A stretch of DNA of 64,000 nucleotides, taken from the NCBI GenBank assembly GCA_035771165.1, contig JAWNZC010000234.1, forward strand, positions 3,421,501-3,485,500, in the 5' to 3' direction. The translations under genes and the position numbers were made by a program. How positions within the stretch are numbered: position 1 is the first letter of the stretch; every line of letters starts with the position of its first letter. Shown here in pieces: positions 1 through 11,885 of the stretch. Source of the DNA: Paragorgia papillata. Its lineage: Eukaryota > Cnidaria > Anthozoa > Scleralcyonacea > Coralliidae. Under the pieces are notes generated by a model. That model had not been told where the DNA came from and did no database searches. It saw only the letters and a list, made by a program, of their open reading frames with translations.

Positions 1-122
1 AGCTATGCATGCGCATTGGTTCGTTTTGGTATCCCCACATGCATTAGAGAAGACACTCAAGGATATAATCTTACTTTTCTCACATAAATTTTCACAAGTA
101 GTTTGAGAGTTGTTGTGTGAAC

Positions 123-935
123 ATGCCTTGCGCTTGTAATATTTGCGGAAAGAGCTTTTCAAGACAGTTTAATTTACAACGTCACGTAAAGGTCCTGCAT
201 GGGGGAACTCGGCCAATACAAACGATGTCTACTGATTCTACATTTAAGTATTCTCCATTTGATGGAAACGCATCGAATTACCAAGACAACAAAAAGACAT
301 ACTCCATACAATTAACTCATCCCTTTGGACTCTTGGTCTCTGGAGGGACCAAGACTGGGAAGACAAGCTTTGTCAAGGAATTGTTAGTCAACGCCCAAAT
401 CATGATCGACCCTGTCCCAGAAAATATAATTTATTTTTATTCTGAGTACCAAGACACGTTTGCTAAAATGGAACTTCTTATTCCAGGCATTCAGTTTGTG
501 CAAGGTTTATCCGAATCTATATTGGATAGTATTAATCCCCAAATAAGAAATTTGTTTATCATTGATGATATGATGGGTGAAAAAGATACGATTATTGCCA
601 AACTATTCACGAAGAAATCCCATCATGGTAATCTCAGTGTAATTTATATCGTGCAAAACTTATTTCATCAAAGCAAAGACCATCGTACCATCTCTCTCAA
701 CGCTAGTTACTTTGTCCTAACAAAAAATGTTCGTGATGCAAGTCAAGTGACTCATCTTGCCAAACAGTTGTATCCTAGCAACACTAAATTTTTTCAGCAA
801 GCCTATCAGATGGCGACTAAAGAGCCGTATTCTTACCTGTTTGTCGATCTCACGCCGACATGTCCCGATGAAATCCGAGTAAGATCCGGGATATTTCCGA
901 CTGATACACATTATGTATATCAACCCAGGGTATAA
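123..935 (+). CDS. C2H2 finger + A32/FtsK-HerA-like P-loop ATPase
   Basis: The reading frame starts at the ATG at 123 (an in-frame GTG lies 6 bases upstream but is not a likely eukaryotic start) and gives 270 residues. Residues 3-24 form one C2H2 finger (C-x2-C-x12-H-x4-H). A P-loop NTPase follows: Walker A GGTKTGKT near residue 75, Walker B hydrophobic-DD in LFIIDDMM near residue 142, then a sensor-like stretch with QNLFHQ. Known family: this arrangement, with the SHH..LSVIYI.QNLFHQ signature, belongs to DNA-packaging-type ATPases (poxvirus A32-like, FtsK/HerA clade) seen in Polinton-like and virus-derived insertions of invertebrates. Inferred role: ATP-driven DNA translocation if active; it is single-exon and unbroken. 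It converges on the broken gene at 1637-2137. No capsid, protease or polymerase gene is visible, so the parent element is either truncated by the window edge or fragmentary. Confidence 0.75.
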   Translation: MPCACNICGKSFSRQFNLQRHVKVLHGGTRPIQTMSTDSTFKYSPFDGNASNYQDNKKTYSIQLTHPFGLLVSGGTKTGKTSFVKELLVNAQIMIDPVPENIIYFYSEYQDTFAKMELLIPGIQFVQGLSESILDSINPQIRNLFIIDDMMGEKDTIIAKLFTKKSHHGNLSVIYIVQNLFHQSKDHRTISLNASYFVLTKNVRDASQVTHLAKQLYPSNTKFFQQAYQMATKEPYSYLFVDLTPTCPDEIRVRSGIFPTDTHYVYQPRV

Positions 936-1636
936 GAATAAGTGCTGAATACCTGAGAAAAGCGACATTGAGACATACTGATAATGGTTTATTAAAGGCT
1001 ATATCGGACTGCATTTTGAATATATGTTTAGATTTCATCAAACGAAAAAAACCCAAAAACATTATTACAAAAAACTAGTGTACTCCTACAATCAATCCAA
1101 ACGCCATAGTATTGGAATGACACCCATTATAAGAATTAAAGTTACTGTTGAATCGTTGAAACATTATCTTCTGTACTATGCTGAATTTAAATAAAGTATT
1201 TACAATTAATGTGTATGTCTTTCTGATATTCCTTTGGTACATGTTAAATGTATAAGTTACCGCTTATCAACTCTCGTATAAAAGGTCTTGTCGAGTTATA
1301 TTATGCAAAACAGAGAAACAAACGATATCTATAAGAAGTGGGTGCGCTAGAAGAAATCGTAAACGCAGGACAGTTTATTTAAAAACATTTGTTTATGTAA
1401 ATAATTAGCTGTCAATATGTACACTGTAATTTGTTACAATATAAAAATAAACTACAAAGAACTATTATAATGTTGCTCATATGTCTTTATTAATTTCTCT
1501 TCAGATAAAATTACACACATATAAAAGTACACATCTTTCTTACACACTAAATAGTCCAAGAAATTTTATTTAACTTAAAACATAATTTAACTTTGGATTA
1601 ACTCGATAATGTTCTCATAACACATATAGCATTAGT
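936..1636. other. AT-rich intergenic stretch
   Basis: No supported gene. An AATAAA motif near 1190 could serve as the polyadenylation signal of the upstream ATPase gene; otherwise only simple AT-rich sequence is seen. Confidence 0.4.
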
Positions 1637-2137
1637 TCACATATAGTTCAGATTGCTTTTCGTCGTTAAGTTTGTAGACTTTTCAAGAAGATACTCCTCG
1701 TAAGCCTCCCGAGGATTCTTTATCGTACTCGTAAATTTTACACCAGTGTCTTTTACTTGGTACATATACTTTAATGGACAGCTAGACAGAACAGATATAG
1801 AAAGAATATTTGGCGAGTCGTCAATTTCCACCGGCTCAACCATTGTCTCTGTAGCGTCTTGAGAGTATTTATTATTGTCTCTTTGGATTCGTAATTTCAA
1901 CGCCTGCATCGCTTCGTTGAACTCTATCCAGATACGTTCGTTGACGTTTGTCCTGGTCTCTTCCTAGCACGATCTCCATTGCTCATCATCTGTTAGGCAA
2001 CTGTGTTGTTTCTGACTAGGATGGTTAGTCCTACAACCGTAGCACTTTTCATGACAAAGCTTCGAATATTCTTCCCACAAAGTTTCATTGTAAATAGCTT
2101 CGAACATTGAAAACAATTTTTCATATAAACCCTCCAT
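1637..2137 (-). pseudogene. CYGC..HPSQ-motif protein, one in-frame stop
   Basis: On the minus strand one frame runs from an ATG at 2137 to a stop at 1637, interrupted only by a TAG at 1964-1966. Both sides are in the same frame, so a single substitution, not an indel, breaks it. The N-terminal part is acidic and helical (EGLYEKLF, LWEEYSKLC). It then carries a Cys/His cluster, CHEKCYGCRTNHPSQKQHSC, which could bind a metal, and ends in DDEQWRSC just before the stop. The C-terminal half is charged with no recognised domain. I recall similar CYGC-x3-HPSQ proteins as uncharacterised cnidarian or mollusc proteins in repetitive contexts, but I cannot name a function. It lies tail to tail with the ATPase at 123-935, suggesting both came with one element. 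Alternatives: an authentic short 57-residue protein, or stop readthrough. Confidence 0.5.
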
Positions 2138-2562
2138 CTCTGCGGTCTTACTCCAACAGCAAATAGCAAGCAAATGATACGCCGAGAAAACCGACGCCGT
2201 GAATAAGCATATTAATTAGGATTTCTTTGTATAAGCTCTGACGTCGCCCAAACTCGCCCAGACACGTTCTTTTGTTTAAATTGCTAATGAGCCATTAACA
2301 CCAATAGTGTACATGGACTTAAACATTGCACTCAGCCATTCTATAGACAAATAATATTTCGTCTGTACCTTACGTTCTTACAGTTTCTCGATTCAATTCC
2401 TGATACTCGCGACTTCTCGATTGACCTTACGAGTACGGCAAACCGTTCCGTGTTTACACAACGGTTTTGAACTTTCGAAGACATCTCCTCAATCTAAGTA
2501 TTAGTAATCAATGGTTACTGCTTGTTGTCAACAAAGGTTTAGTTGTTGCGGTGTTTTTCTTC
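2138..2562. other. Intergenic region between divergent frames
   Basis: This 425-base gap separates the starts of the minus-strand gene (2137) and the plus-strand gene (2563), so it would have to hold both promoters. No TATA box or initiator can be assigned with confidence. Confidence 0.3.
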
Positions 2563-2973
2563 ATGATGAGTGAAGAAGAAAATAAAGAATGGAGACGAGC
2601 GATAAACCTTCCACTTTACCTACGGGATCATCAGCTTATAGAAAACCGCAGGGACGAAGATTTAAACACACAATTACTTCGAGCGTATACACTCTTAAAA
2701 CTAAAGAAAAGAAAGACACTACAGAAAATGGTCATATTATGTCAAGACAAAGTGATAGAGCCTTGGTGTCTGAATGAAAAGCAGACATTAGAAAAACGGT
2801 GCTCTTATCGTAACGATAAAATATCATATTGGTTAACAATTTATGCTAATATGCAACTGGAGAAAAGAAGGAAAAGAAGAGAATCTACGCTAGTACGATT
2901 TCCCGAGGCTTATATCGAGCGGATATTCGAACAGTCAAGGGATATGTTATACGAAGAGACTAGGCAGTTTTAG
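2563..2973 (+). CDS. Small highly charged hypothetical protein (136 aa)
   Basis: Two adjacent ATGs (2563, 2566) open a 136-residue frame ending at TAG. The open frame extends upstream to about 2467 but has no earlier ATG. The product is Lys/Arg/Glu-rich: an acidic start (SEEENKEW), then alternating basic helical segments (KLKKRKTLQK, LEKRRKRREST) and a C-terminal YIERIFEQSRDMLYEETRQF segment. No membrane segment, finger or known domain is seen. The basic helices would suit nucleic-acid or protein binding, but that is inference. It shares the 3 kb block with the ATPase and the HPSQ gene and may belong to the same inserted element. A chance ORF is the main alternative. Confidence 0.4.
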   Translation: MMSEEENKEWRRAINLPLYLRDHQLIENRRDEDLNTQLLRAYTLLKLKKRKTLQKMVILCQDKVIEPWCLNEKQTLEKRCSYRNDKISYWLTIYANMQLEKRRKRRESTLVRFPEAYIERIFEQSRDMLYEETRQF

Positions 2974-3097
2974 ATATGTTAATCATTTAATCGAAGCAGA
3001 AACATTAGTGCTTATACAAACTTTTGAAAGAAAGTGTTTCAATATCTTTCGAACAGCTTACCGAACGGTTTCTTCATTGAAGGCATCATTTACTCTA

Positions 3098-3310
3098 TCA
3101 TGCAGCTAAGGTTAGGGGGAAGCTAGAATCATTTACACACTCTTCGCTTGCCAAACTAACAACAGGACTGTCTCCAACAGGTTGATTAACTGTGTTTTCT
3201 TCAAATACGATAACACTTTCGACTATGCTTTGATTTTTTGGACCAAGAAATAAATATTTTAAACTGAATACTTTGAATTCTGCCTTATGAGACGAAGCGA
3301 CGCTGTACAT
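3098..3310 (-). CDS. Short hypothetical ORF (70 aa)
   Basis: ATG at 3310 to TAA at 3098 on the minus strand. The translation has no recognisable domain; its only support is an ATG start and its place next to the other small frames. It may be fortuitous. Confidence 0.15.
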   Translation of the reverse strand: MYSVASSHKAEFKVFSLKYLFLGPKNQSIVESVIVFEENTVNQPVGDSPVVSLASEECVNDSSFPLTLAA

Positions 3311-4200
3311 TCTCCATGGTTACATCAACGCTCCGCCTAAACTTGCCCATGCATTAATACCCCTTATTATTCCCCAAAGCTCATGATCACCCCCCTAAAA
3401 TGAATTAAATATTCTACTTATATGCAAATCCGGTTATGTTTTAGCCATTAGTAATTTTAATGACTTTTCCCTTTTGTGTTCTGCACGTGCGAGAACCTTA
3501 TAACATACTAAATCATAGCGACGAATTATTTAACCAAGCTCTGTAATTTTTCAAAGTGCTTGGTCAACGATGTTGTCGAATAATGTTCTTCTAAGTGTAC
3601 AATAACGATTCGCTACCCTTCAAGGCGACTCTTTTTAACTTCATACGGTTCCTATACGTATAAACATCACAAAAGCGACACAAATATCTAATATAATATT
3701 CAAAAGCGAACCAAATATCTAATATAATATTCATATATAAGCTTTTCATTGCTATGTGCCAATATGTTTTTTCTGAGCTCACGGCTTTTCGAATTGATTC
3801 CTCACACTATCTTCCTTACTTATAAACGAGGGTTTAGTTAGGTATGATTCTAAGATGATTTATTCTGTTAGGTTCTAACCCTAATATAATATTCATAGCT
3901 TATTCAGATAATATTCGAGTTAAGTTATCTCACCAGATTCAGTCATTTAGAATGTTCGAAACCCAATATATTCCTCTAGACAAGATTTAGGATAAAAATA
4001 TAAAGTGTGTCTACTAATTTCTCTTTAGTTCCTTGTAAAGAACCTCTATTTTGTCTTGAGTTTATTGCACGCATGCTCTGTATGCTTACATGTCCCACAA
4101 GTGTTAACTGGTAGTAGGATAAAGTGTATAAATGAAAAGGTAATTACTATTACTTATAAGGAATATAAGTCGAATGCCTTTTGATAATGACGTAACCCAG
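3311..4200. repeat. Gene-free stretch with a 31-bp tandem duplication
   Basis: No gene is supported. A 31-bp unit is directly duplicated at 3670-3700 and 3701-3731, and its core CTAATATAATATTCA recurs near 3880. The rest is AT-rich single-copy-looking sequence. Confidence 0.5.
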
Positions 4201-4362
4201 AACTTCGGAAATCAGTCGGAGAGCTATCGGTTATGACGTGTAGTGAATTGAATACCGGGGGGTTGGAATAAAAAAGCTGACGATGACGATGCATAAGTAA
4301 TAAGTCGATTATGACGTAGTGAAAACCAGGGGGTTGAGTAACAGCTAGGGTTTAGGGGGGAA

Positions 4363-4511
4363 GTTAGGGTTGGGAAGTCCCAAACGAACCTGAGAAATAA
4401 TGATGTAAGCATAAATAATGAGGTTAGGGTTTGGAGGTCCCAAAGGAGCCTGAGACATAATGACGTAATGAGATTAGGGTTAGAGGGTCCTAAAGGAGCC
4501 TGAGAATGAAT
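4363..4511. repeat. 50-60 bp minisatellite with TTAGGG-like core
   Basis: Three imperfect copies begin at 4363, 4423 and 4473. Each opens with GTTAGGGTT or ATTAGGGTT, followed by a GGTCC(C/T)AAAGGAGCCTGAG-type segment. The open minus-strand frame across it (repeated LLWDLQTLTS-like peptides) is a by-product of the repeat, not a gene. A related pair (CAGGGGGTTG preceded by TATGACGT) sits just upstream at 4230-4340. Confidence 0.7.
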
Positions 4512-4892
4512 AATTAAAAATTGAATATTTAATGAGGCGGCATCCCTTTGGTCTCCATGGTGGGGTCTATGACTACTTTCGTGCCTCAAATCCCTTCTCC
4601 AGCATAGCTGGAGGGTGTCGTTGGAGAGGGTAATTCTCGGCAACATTGCTACAAGTTAGTTGGGAGTTTAGGCTTGCCTGGAGCTGCTCTACCTATAAGA
4701 CCGCTCCCGTCTTGGTGGATCGCCTGTTCCTGTAAACTGTTCCTCAGCCATTAGGGCAAACCCTCTCCGACGGAGCTACACCCTCCAAAGGTCGTAGTTT
4801 ACATTACTGTATCCTTGTTAGGCACACTAGTGCTGGTACTGTAGTTAAAGGCGTGGTTTCAGGCCCTATGCCAGACATTGCAGGATTGTTAA

Positions 4893-6311
4893 ATAGTATA
4901 TTACAAAGACAAAACAAGTAAACTATAAAGTAATATTATGGGTATGGTATTTTGAGAAGTTCATGTTTAAAGGCAGCCAATTGTTCTATCGATCTTAAAT
5001 TGAATGTCAAAGCATTATATTCTTTAGATGCTTGGTAGAGAAGTTTTTGTTTCCCCTTTTTTGTTTTGGGTTTACTATGGTAGATATTGCTAAAACAATG
5101 TTTAAAGTTATATAAACTGAATTTATGACTGCATTTTCTTTCTTCATTTTGAAAATATCAAGTTTGGCGAGTTGGTAAAACAACAAGTTAAACTAGCCTG
5201 GTCTAAATAAATAGAATTTCCTAAGTTAATATTTCAAAATATTTTTGGAATTTACTTACTGTACCAAACTAGCCAGTAATAATATTAAATAATAATAATA
5301 ATATAATAAAAACAATAATTATTATTACTGTATAGTAATTATAATGAAAATAATGGTATTTATTTATACATGACAAGCATAGCTGATGTGGTTGTGTATT
5401 TACATGTATGACTAAAACCTAAGTACCTAATTAAAATATACTACATTTTATTATAATTTTATTGGGCATTATGGTGTACTTTGCAGGCCAAAATGAAAAA
5501 TTCAATGGAATAAAATATATTTTAGCAAGTCGATTTGAGCCTATCAGTTTTAACAGCTCTAAATTATTATTGGTTATTGTTTATGTAATTGTATACTTTT
5601 CTTGTAAATACTTTGGAGCAAAGATTGTTTTGAAGACAAATGTTCTATTTTTCTGCCAGTTACAGTACATGTAAGTTACGAGTTATGTAAATATTTGTTG
5701 CAATGAAATACCAAGATACTATTTACTGTATACAGCACTGTCTTTGATTTTTTTCTACATGCCCAATAAAATTATTATAGTAGTAATACAGTTGATGTTC
5801 TTGGGCATAAATGTGTTTTTGGCCCTTCTCAGAGCGAATTTTAACCCTCACCTTAGGCTTGGGCTAAAATGAGCCTGAGTCAGGCCAAAAACATTTATGC
5901 CCAGCCTCACAAACATCGACTCTATTGTTATAATATAATATATTCCTATTCTACTAAATGTCTATAATTACAATTTCCTTATTAAAAGCTTATACACTCT
6001 TGGTGGTGTACGCATATAGTGATGCACATTGCATTGTCAATCAAATGATGCTATTTCATAGAACCTGAAAAACCTTAAGGTTGATAAAGCATGTGGACCA
6101 GATAAAGTTGCACCCAAACTATTAAAATATGCAGGGGACAAAAGATTGTTTTGAAGACAAATGTTGTATTTTTCTGCCAGTTACATGTAAGTTACGAGTT
6201 AAGTAAATATTTGTTGCAATGAAATACCAAGATACTATTTACCATATACATGTACAGCACTGTCTTTGATTTTTTCCTAAATGCCCAATAAATTTGTTAT
6301 AGTAGTAAATT
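4893..6311. repeat. Composite retro-derived repeat, copy A
   Basis: This block matches 45011 onward almost base for base over more than 1 kb. It contains a broken minus-strand fragment of a retrotransposon C-terminus (4950-5200; extra bases in a poly-T tract shift the frame relative to the intact copy at 45053-45301), then about 1.3 units of the 513-bp repeat described at 45733-47757 (units begin near 5620 and 6141). Near 6065-6135 the plus strand encodes a short reverse-transcriptase-like segment (LKVDKACGPDKVAPKLL). The copy is cut off by the insertion that begins at 6312. Confidence 0.75.
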
Positions 6312-7144
6312 CAGGGGCGTCGGAGCGACGATAAAAGTGGAGGGGCCGAAATAATCTAGGGGGGTCCGGGGGCATGCCCCACCGGAAAATTTTGAAATAT
6401 AGAGTCCCGGAAATGGCATTTCCTGCATTTGCGGACAAGGATTTACAGAATTCTGAAGGTCCGAAAACGTCTTAAAAAACATTACTTTTGCGGACATTGA
6501 ATATCTGCATTCAAATTTCTTTAGTATATCTTTATTCAAATACGGATTAGTGCATTTGTTGTATTGGATAATGCTTACAAGAGGTCATTTAAAAACAGAA
6601 TTGAAAGGAATGAATGCTGTATTAACGTAAAAAGACCAGACAGACACAAGGCCATAAGTTGATGTTAGAAACACCAATTATTTTATTACAATTTGTTGCA
6701 TGTCAATGTTTTACAAATTACAAACATGTAAGTTATATACGCAGCTCAGTACATGACATGCATACATGGCTATTTGTGCACTGTAAAAACTGACTGGTTG
6801 AAACAACCTATTTGAATTGGTTGTCTCAGACTCACGTTTTGACCAATTTTTAAAGGTTAAAACAACTTAAATTATTGGTTGAAACAACCAAAATATGGTT
6901 ATTTCAACCAAATGTTTTGGTTGTTTCAACCAATTAAAATTGGTCTGAGTCTGAGACAACCATTAAAATTGGTTGTTTCAACCAATCAGTTTTTACAGTG
7001 TGGACTTTATTACTGAAATAATGTTTCATTATTACTGGCCTTGTTAAAAAGTGGGGGGGGGGGGGGGCAAACATGTTCTGGCCCCCCACGCAAAAAAGTG
7101 GGGGCTCAGGCCCCCCAGGCCCCCCCCCGCTTCCGACGCCCCTG
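6312..7144. mobile_element. hAT-like MITE with CAGGGGCGTCGGA termini
   Basis: The left end CAGGGGCGTCGGA (6312) is matched by its reverse complement ending at 7144. Inside are the GGGGGCATGCCCC and AAATGGCATTTCC motifs that recur in other window MITEs (12.7, 14.2, 15.1 and 39.8 kb) and a 15-G run at 7053-7067. No coding capacity. The left flank is copy A of the composite repeat, but the right flank is not its continuation and no target duplication is visible, so one side has been rearranged. Confidence 0.6.
6779..7000. mobile_element. 222-bp foldback MITE (CACTGTAAAAACTGA ends)
   Basis: Perfect terminal match: CACTGTAAAAACTGA at 6779 and its complement ending at 7000. Arms rich in GGTTGAAACAACC and its complement make nearly the whole element self-complementary. 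It is nested inside the MITE at 6312-7144. Confidence 0.8.
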
Positions 7145-8101
7145 CGGCAAGATCTTGCCAGGGCGAGGTTTCGCCAGATGTTGGTGACAGGACTTCCCCC
7201 GTTCCTCGACCAGATGTTTCGAGGGATGATCACATATATGTTACTCCAGAGATGTCTAGATTACCAGTCAAGGTTTTCCATGGTGAGATTTTGCTAGTGT
7301 TTGTGAAATGACTCCTTCGGCCTGGTGGCTCAAGCCAAGGTATGAGCACAAATATGTTGTTCACGTGAGGTTTATGCCTTTATGGATTACCGGGAAAGGC
7401 GTTGCCAGGGAGAGGAGTCTTCAGTTGCTGGTTTGTGATACAACTTCCTCTTCTATATGCCCCGATGGGTGCGGGTGATGGTTGTCGATTACTGCATGGG
7501 CAAGAATTCACCAGGGCGCGCTTTCACCAGTTTGTTTTTTAGTGCTATGCAATTCAGAGTTGTATTCTGAAATATGGGCGAAGTTTCCCAAGTTATTTAC
7601 AATGATCACATGCAGCGCTAACGGGCCTGTGCGACATCGATTCTATGTTGATTGTCTTATAATACGTGACTGTGTTGGTGTTTTTGGGTTTGACAATAGA
7701 TGACGCGACGTTGCTGCGGAGTTCCTGTCATGGAGTCTTGGTAGTTCTGAAAACGGGGGTTACCTCAATCAACCCTCCAAGTTTACTGGATTTCTTTCTA
7801 TAAGAATGTATTAACGATTGGCGCGTAGGGTTTAAGCCTAGGGGAGACTTCGGCAGGCAGAGCTAGGGACTGAGCGTCATATTCTATCCGTAATGTATCA
7901 TTTTCTCCATGCCAAAGTATGTTTAGCAATAGCAAACGGCACAGTCTGTGTCCAACTTTACAGAAAACCAATAGTCTCTTTTTAGGTGGGTTAAGTTTTG
8001 GAATTAGGTGTCCGTTGTCGATCCCGTAGAGTAAGCATTATATTATAGGACGAAATCAATGATTGAGTTAACATAACTTATAGAGACTGGGTATTATTAT
8101 A
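7145..8101. other. Gene-free stretch
   Basis: No gene supported. Degenerate repeats of a TTGCCAGGGCGAGGTTTCGCCAG-like phrase recur at about 7155, 7400 and 7510. No terminal repeats or ORF with recognisable content. Confidence 0.35.
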
Positions 8102-8298
8102 CTGCAAATTCCCAGAAACTTGTTTTAAGAAAAAAATACTTGTTTTAAGATTTTCTTGTCCCGTTTGCAAGATAATAATCTTACTGCGGTTTCTTGACAA
8201 GATATTTTGTCTTAAAACAAGCTTAAATATCTTAAAACAAGAAATAAAATCTCAAAAGAAGAAAAATTATCTTGACAAGAATTGGAGGTTTTGCAGTG
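8102..8298. mobile_element. Mariner-like MITE (CTGCAAA ends, TA flanks)
   Basis: Bounded by TA at 8100-8101 and 8299-8300; ends CTGCAAA.. and ..TTTTGCAGTG are inverted. The interior is built from CTTGTTTTAAGA and its complement, giving strong self-complementarity. Non-coding. Confidence 0.6.
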
Positions 8299-8493
8299 TA
8301 GTTGCTGTGAGTTTGTACAAGGCTTTAACAGTTGACCATTAATGGTCTCTTGTGTTAAGGGATCAGAATTGGGGTGTAAGAACTGGGGTGTAAGGGTTGG
8401 GTGTAAGGATTGGGGGTATATGAGCCCAGTAATGGTCTCCTGGACCCTGGTAGTGTACAGAAGCATGGAAAGCTACAGAAAGGGTGGAGAGGC

Positions 8494-8846
8494 GAATTTT
8501 CTCCCCATACCTTAATAGCAATGCGATATTGTTGCAGTGTGAAATAGAATACTATTCACACTGCATAAATTAGAGCATCGCATATAAAGGTCAACAAACT
8601 ATGAATAAAGTGGCAGTGTGGTCAAGTACAGCGGTGTAGGCTACATAGCGTGCGATGCAGCCCAGTATTATATTGGAAGGTTTATCGGGATTCCTGTTAG
8701 TGATGCCGATTTATCGTGAAAAATTACTTCCACCCACCCACCCAATTCTAAGCATTTGCACTGCAGCTCTTGTCGTATCACCGAATTTTCTCCCCATATC
8801 TTAATAGCGGTGCGATATTGTTGCAGTGTGAAATAGAATTCTATTT
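8494..8846. repeat. Pair of 63-bp direct repeats
   Basis: The segment GAATTTTCTCCCCATA.. is present at 8494 and again at 8783, each about 63 bases ending GTGAAATAGAATnCTAT, with 289 bases between starts. Just upstream (8365-8430) a degenerate 14-bp phrase (TTGGGGTGTAAGG) is repeated about four times. Confidence 0.6.
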
Positions 8847-10373
8847 TATATAACCGTAAACATATTTTATAACGTAATTCAACCTTAAAGGTTGCGATGT
8901 TATTTTAATATCTATCCATAAATCTATCTATCTATACGTACTTCAAACCTATATGTCCGCCATGTTTGGCTTCAATTTTTCCCCTGATCGATGACAAGCC
9001 GAAGCAGATATCATTCCAACCAGTGAACTCTATATATACCTGGAAGGCTGACTCCTGTCAATCACTGGACGAAAAAATGAGGCAAAAAATAGCGGACATG
9101 CGGAATTTTTGGACGTCAGTTTCAGGCCCTACGCGGTCATCTTGGATGTCTAAACCACTGACCTATATATAACTGGACTGCGTGCTCCTATTACCTTTGA
9201 CTTAGGAAAAGTGTCCCCAAAATCGTTTTCAAAATGGCGGCATTTATGGTGAAGGTCGCTGACCGATACCTAAGAACCGGACTGATGACACATGTTTTTA
9301 AAACTGCATTTTGCTCGGCATTCAGTCGAATAGCGCTCCGTCGTGATGACGTCAGGATTGATGTTTGTTCGCTTCTACCCACAATTCTTGCAGTCCGAAC
9401 AATAGATAATTGCTCATTTGCAATCATTTGAATGTCAATTTAATTTGACTTCTTTGTCCGCTTTTTGGGCTATTAATAGCGGCAACGTACGTATTAATAG
9501 GTACGCTATTATATTAGCAGAAGAGAAACTCGTCAGTTGTCAGGTGTTTTAAAATCCGGTAAACGACGAGTTTTCCATCTTCAATTCGTATTTTCCCGTC
9601 GTTAAGACAAGAAAGCCGGACGACAAACGAAATCAGACTGGGATAGTGGAAGACCGTCAAAACCCGTCAGTCAGAAAGCTTTCGTCTTCTAATATGAAGA
9701 CTTTATCGAGTTATAAATAATAATCACTTGGAAAAGGCTTATAAGGGCACTCTAAGGAGAACTAGCTCGGCTACAACTCGCTTCTTTACGGTTTTCTCGT
9801 GATCTACAGCGATTCTTTAATTTATACAGCTGGCGACTTCATAAAACCAAATGTCTGTAGATTACTAAATTTCCATGACCATGCATGTGTATTGACAGTC
9901 TTATTTATTTTATTGCCAAGTGTTCGTGTTGTACGCCGGCCGGAACGTCCTTAATCCAGACTGCTAGAAAGCTACAACAGTAAATGTCTAGGAATTATTG
10001 TAGTTCAGAACTACAATAAGACTCTTTTATTTTTTCCGGTCCGGTATCCGACAAAATCGCGTGTTCTGATTGGCTAGCGAGCGGTCCGTATTTTCCTATC
10101 CGGACCCCGCAACCGGGCCGCTGGCGTTTTTAACAAAACAAAATTTGCAATTTCGTAAAATAGTGTTCAAAAACTCATTAATAATTCATGAGGAAAACAG
10201 GAAAGAAAATCATGACCGAATCGTGTCTTTATATGTGATAAAGATACCTCCTGATTTACATAAACTTTAGCTTTGATTTTCTCGGCTTAGACAAGGTTAT
10301 TTTTCAAACTTACTACGCCAATGAACTTACCAAGTGGTTCGTTTTTGAAGCAGTTCAATAAACTCGCAGTTCG

Positions 10374-10440
10374 TGTTTTATCAGATATAAAAACACTCGG
10401 CTTCGCCTCGTGTCTTTATATCTGATAAAACACTCCTGCT
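10374..10440. repeat. Foldback with GAGGCGAAGCC core
   Basis: TTTTATCAGATATAAA..CACTCGGCTTCGCC followed by the reverse complement; the same palindrome is kept at 61445-61510 in the second copy. It would form a hairpin of about 25 bp stem. Confidence 0.75.
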
Positions 10441-11764
10441 CGTTTATTAAACAGTACTTTAAAAACACACCAAAATTATACTGGGGAGGCAAATGAGTTT
10501 TATTATCCAAATGGTTTTGACAACTTCATGTGAAAACAGCGAATTTTAACAGAAACGCTGGGAAAACTGTGACAAAGAAAAAATTACGAGCGACATTTAT
10601 AATGTTTTCAAGTATTATTGCTCAACGACGTATGAAAACAGTTTAAAACGGTAGGCAAAACATGGTACATAAACTTGTGAACACAGTATTTTGAATCACT
10701 AAATGAAACTAGAAATACATGAACGCAACAACCCCTCGCCCGCTTTATATGCATTTTTTAACCCCCCCCCCCGCCGCTAATTTCTGTTTTTTGTTGTATT
10801 CATGACACACAGATCAGAAAACATCCCAGAAAATTATAATTTAAATTATAATTATATTAGCAAGGTTCATCTGTAGTCATGTATTGACACACCGAAAGAA
10901 CATGCAAAGTCAATATTAAAAAAACAAAACACGAGATGAACCAAATGACATATTTTCATTCAAAAATAGATATAAACAGTGGCCAAGAAAAGACACCATG
11001 CCAACGTCCTAGCGTTCAAAGACAACTCTAGACAATATATTATTTATATTAATTTTCATTCTCAAGATTTCTTCCGTTTTAACTCAGCTAAACTGGTAAA
11101 TACGAATCCCTACCGTTAAAGTTTCTTCTGCTTTTGTCGCCACAAACACTGCCAATTCAGTCTACTCTTTTCGGATTGTTTTTCTCGTTCGCGGTTTCTT
11201 ACTTTTTTCGTTGTTGACACATAAATATGACAAGGCATCATTCAGTTCTCTTCATGATCTAAAAAGCCGTGTTTCAAAATTTCTTCATCGTTCCCACTCG
11301 AGTTATGTAGAATACACCAAAGCAAAATTCTTTACCGGCTTTGAACAGTTTAAGGACACATCCTTCTTCTTTCAGTTACATTTCGGTCGGCATCGTTTTC
11401 GGTCTTTATCGTATTAATTTTTAGGCTTTTTTCAGTGGTTTTAAGCAGAGTCGGACTGGCCCTATACATGTATGTGCCATTGTGCCAATGGCACATGCGC
11501 CCCCTTAGGATGCCGTTACTGCGCCCCTTTCCCGTTGTATAATATTATATTTGATATGTAGTGCAATTCCTATTTCAAAACCCGATTTTGGATTTATAGT
11601 CGTTTTACGTTTTAATCAGTATGGTACAACTAATAGTATATTACGATTCAATAATATTTTAGTACGCTTCACGCAGCTGACAGCCTGACATGAAGTAGTC
11701 ACCTAATTAATGGTTGACATCTCCTCATGATGCATGCCTTGCATGTTAAGTAATATATCAATCA

Positions 11765-11885
11765 CGAGGAGGAGTGTTTCCTCAGGATATCCAAACACCG
11801 AGACGTTTGTTGAAAACCGAGGCGAAGCCGAGGTTTTTGAATAAACTTCGAGGTGTTTGGATATCCTGATGAAGCACTCCTCCGA
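11765..11885. repeat. Foldback inside the hAT-type element
   Basis: CGAGGAGGAGTGTTTCCTCA.. on the left is complementary to ..AGCACTCCTCCG on the right, with GGATATCCAAACACC on both arms and GAGGCGAAGCCGAG at the centre. Confidence 0.75.

Noticed and set aside
4224..4646. 140-codon minus-strand frame
   Set aside because: Its peptide repeats mirror the 50-60 bp minisatellite; no domain.
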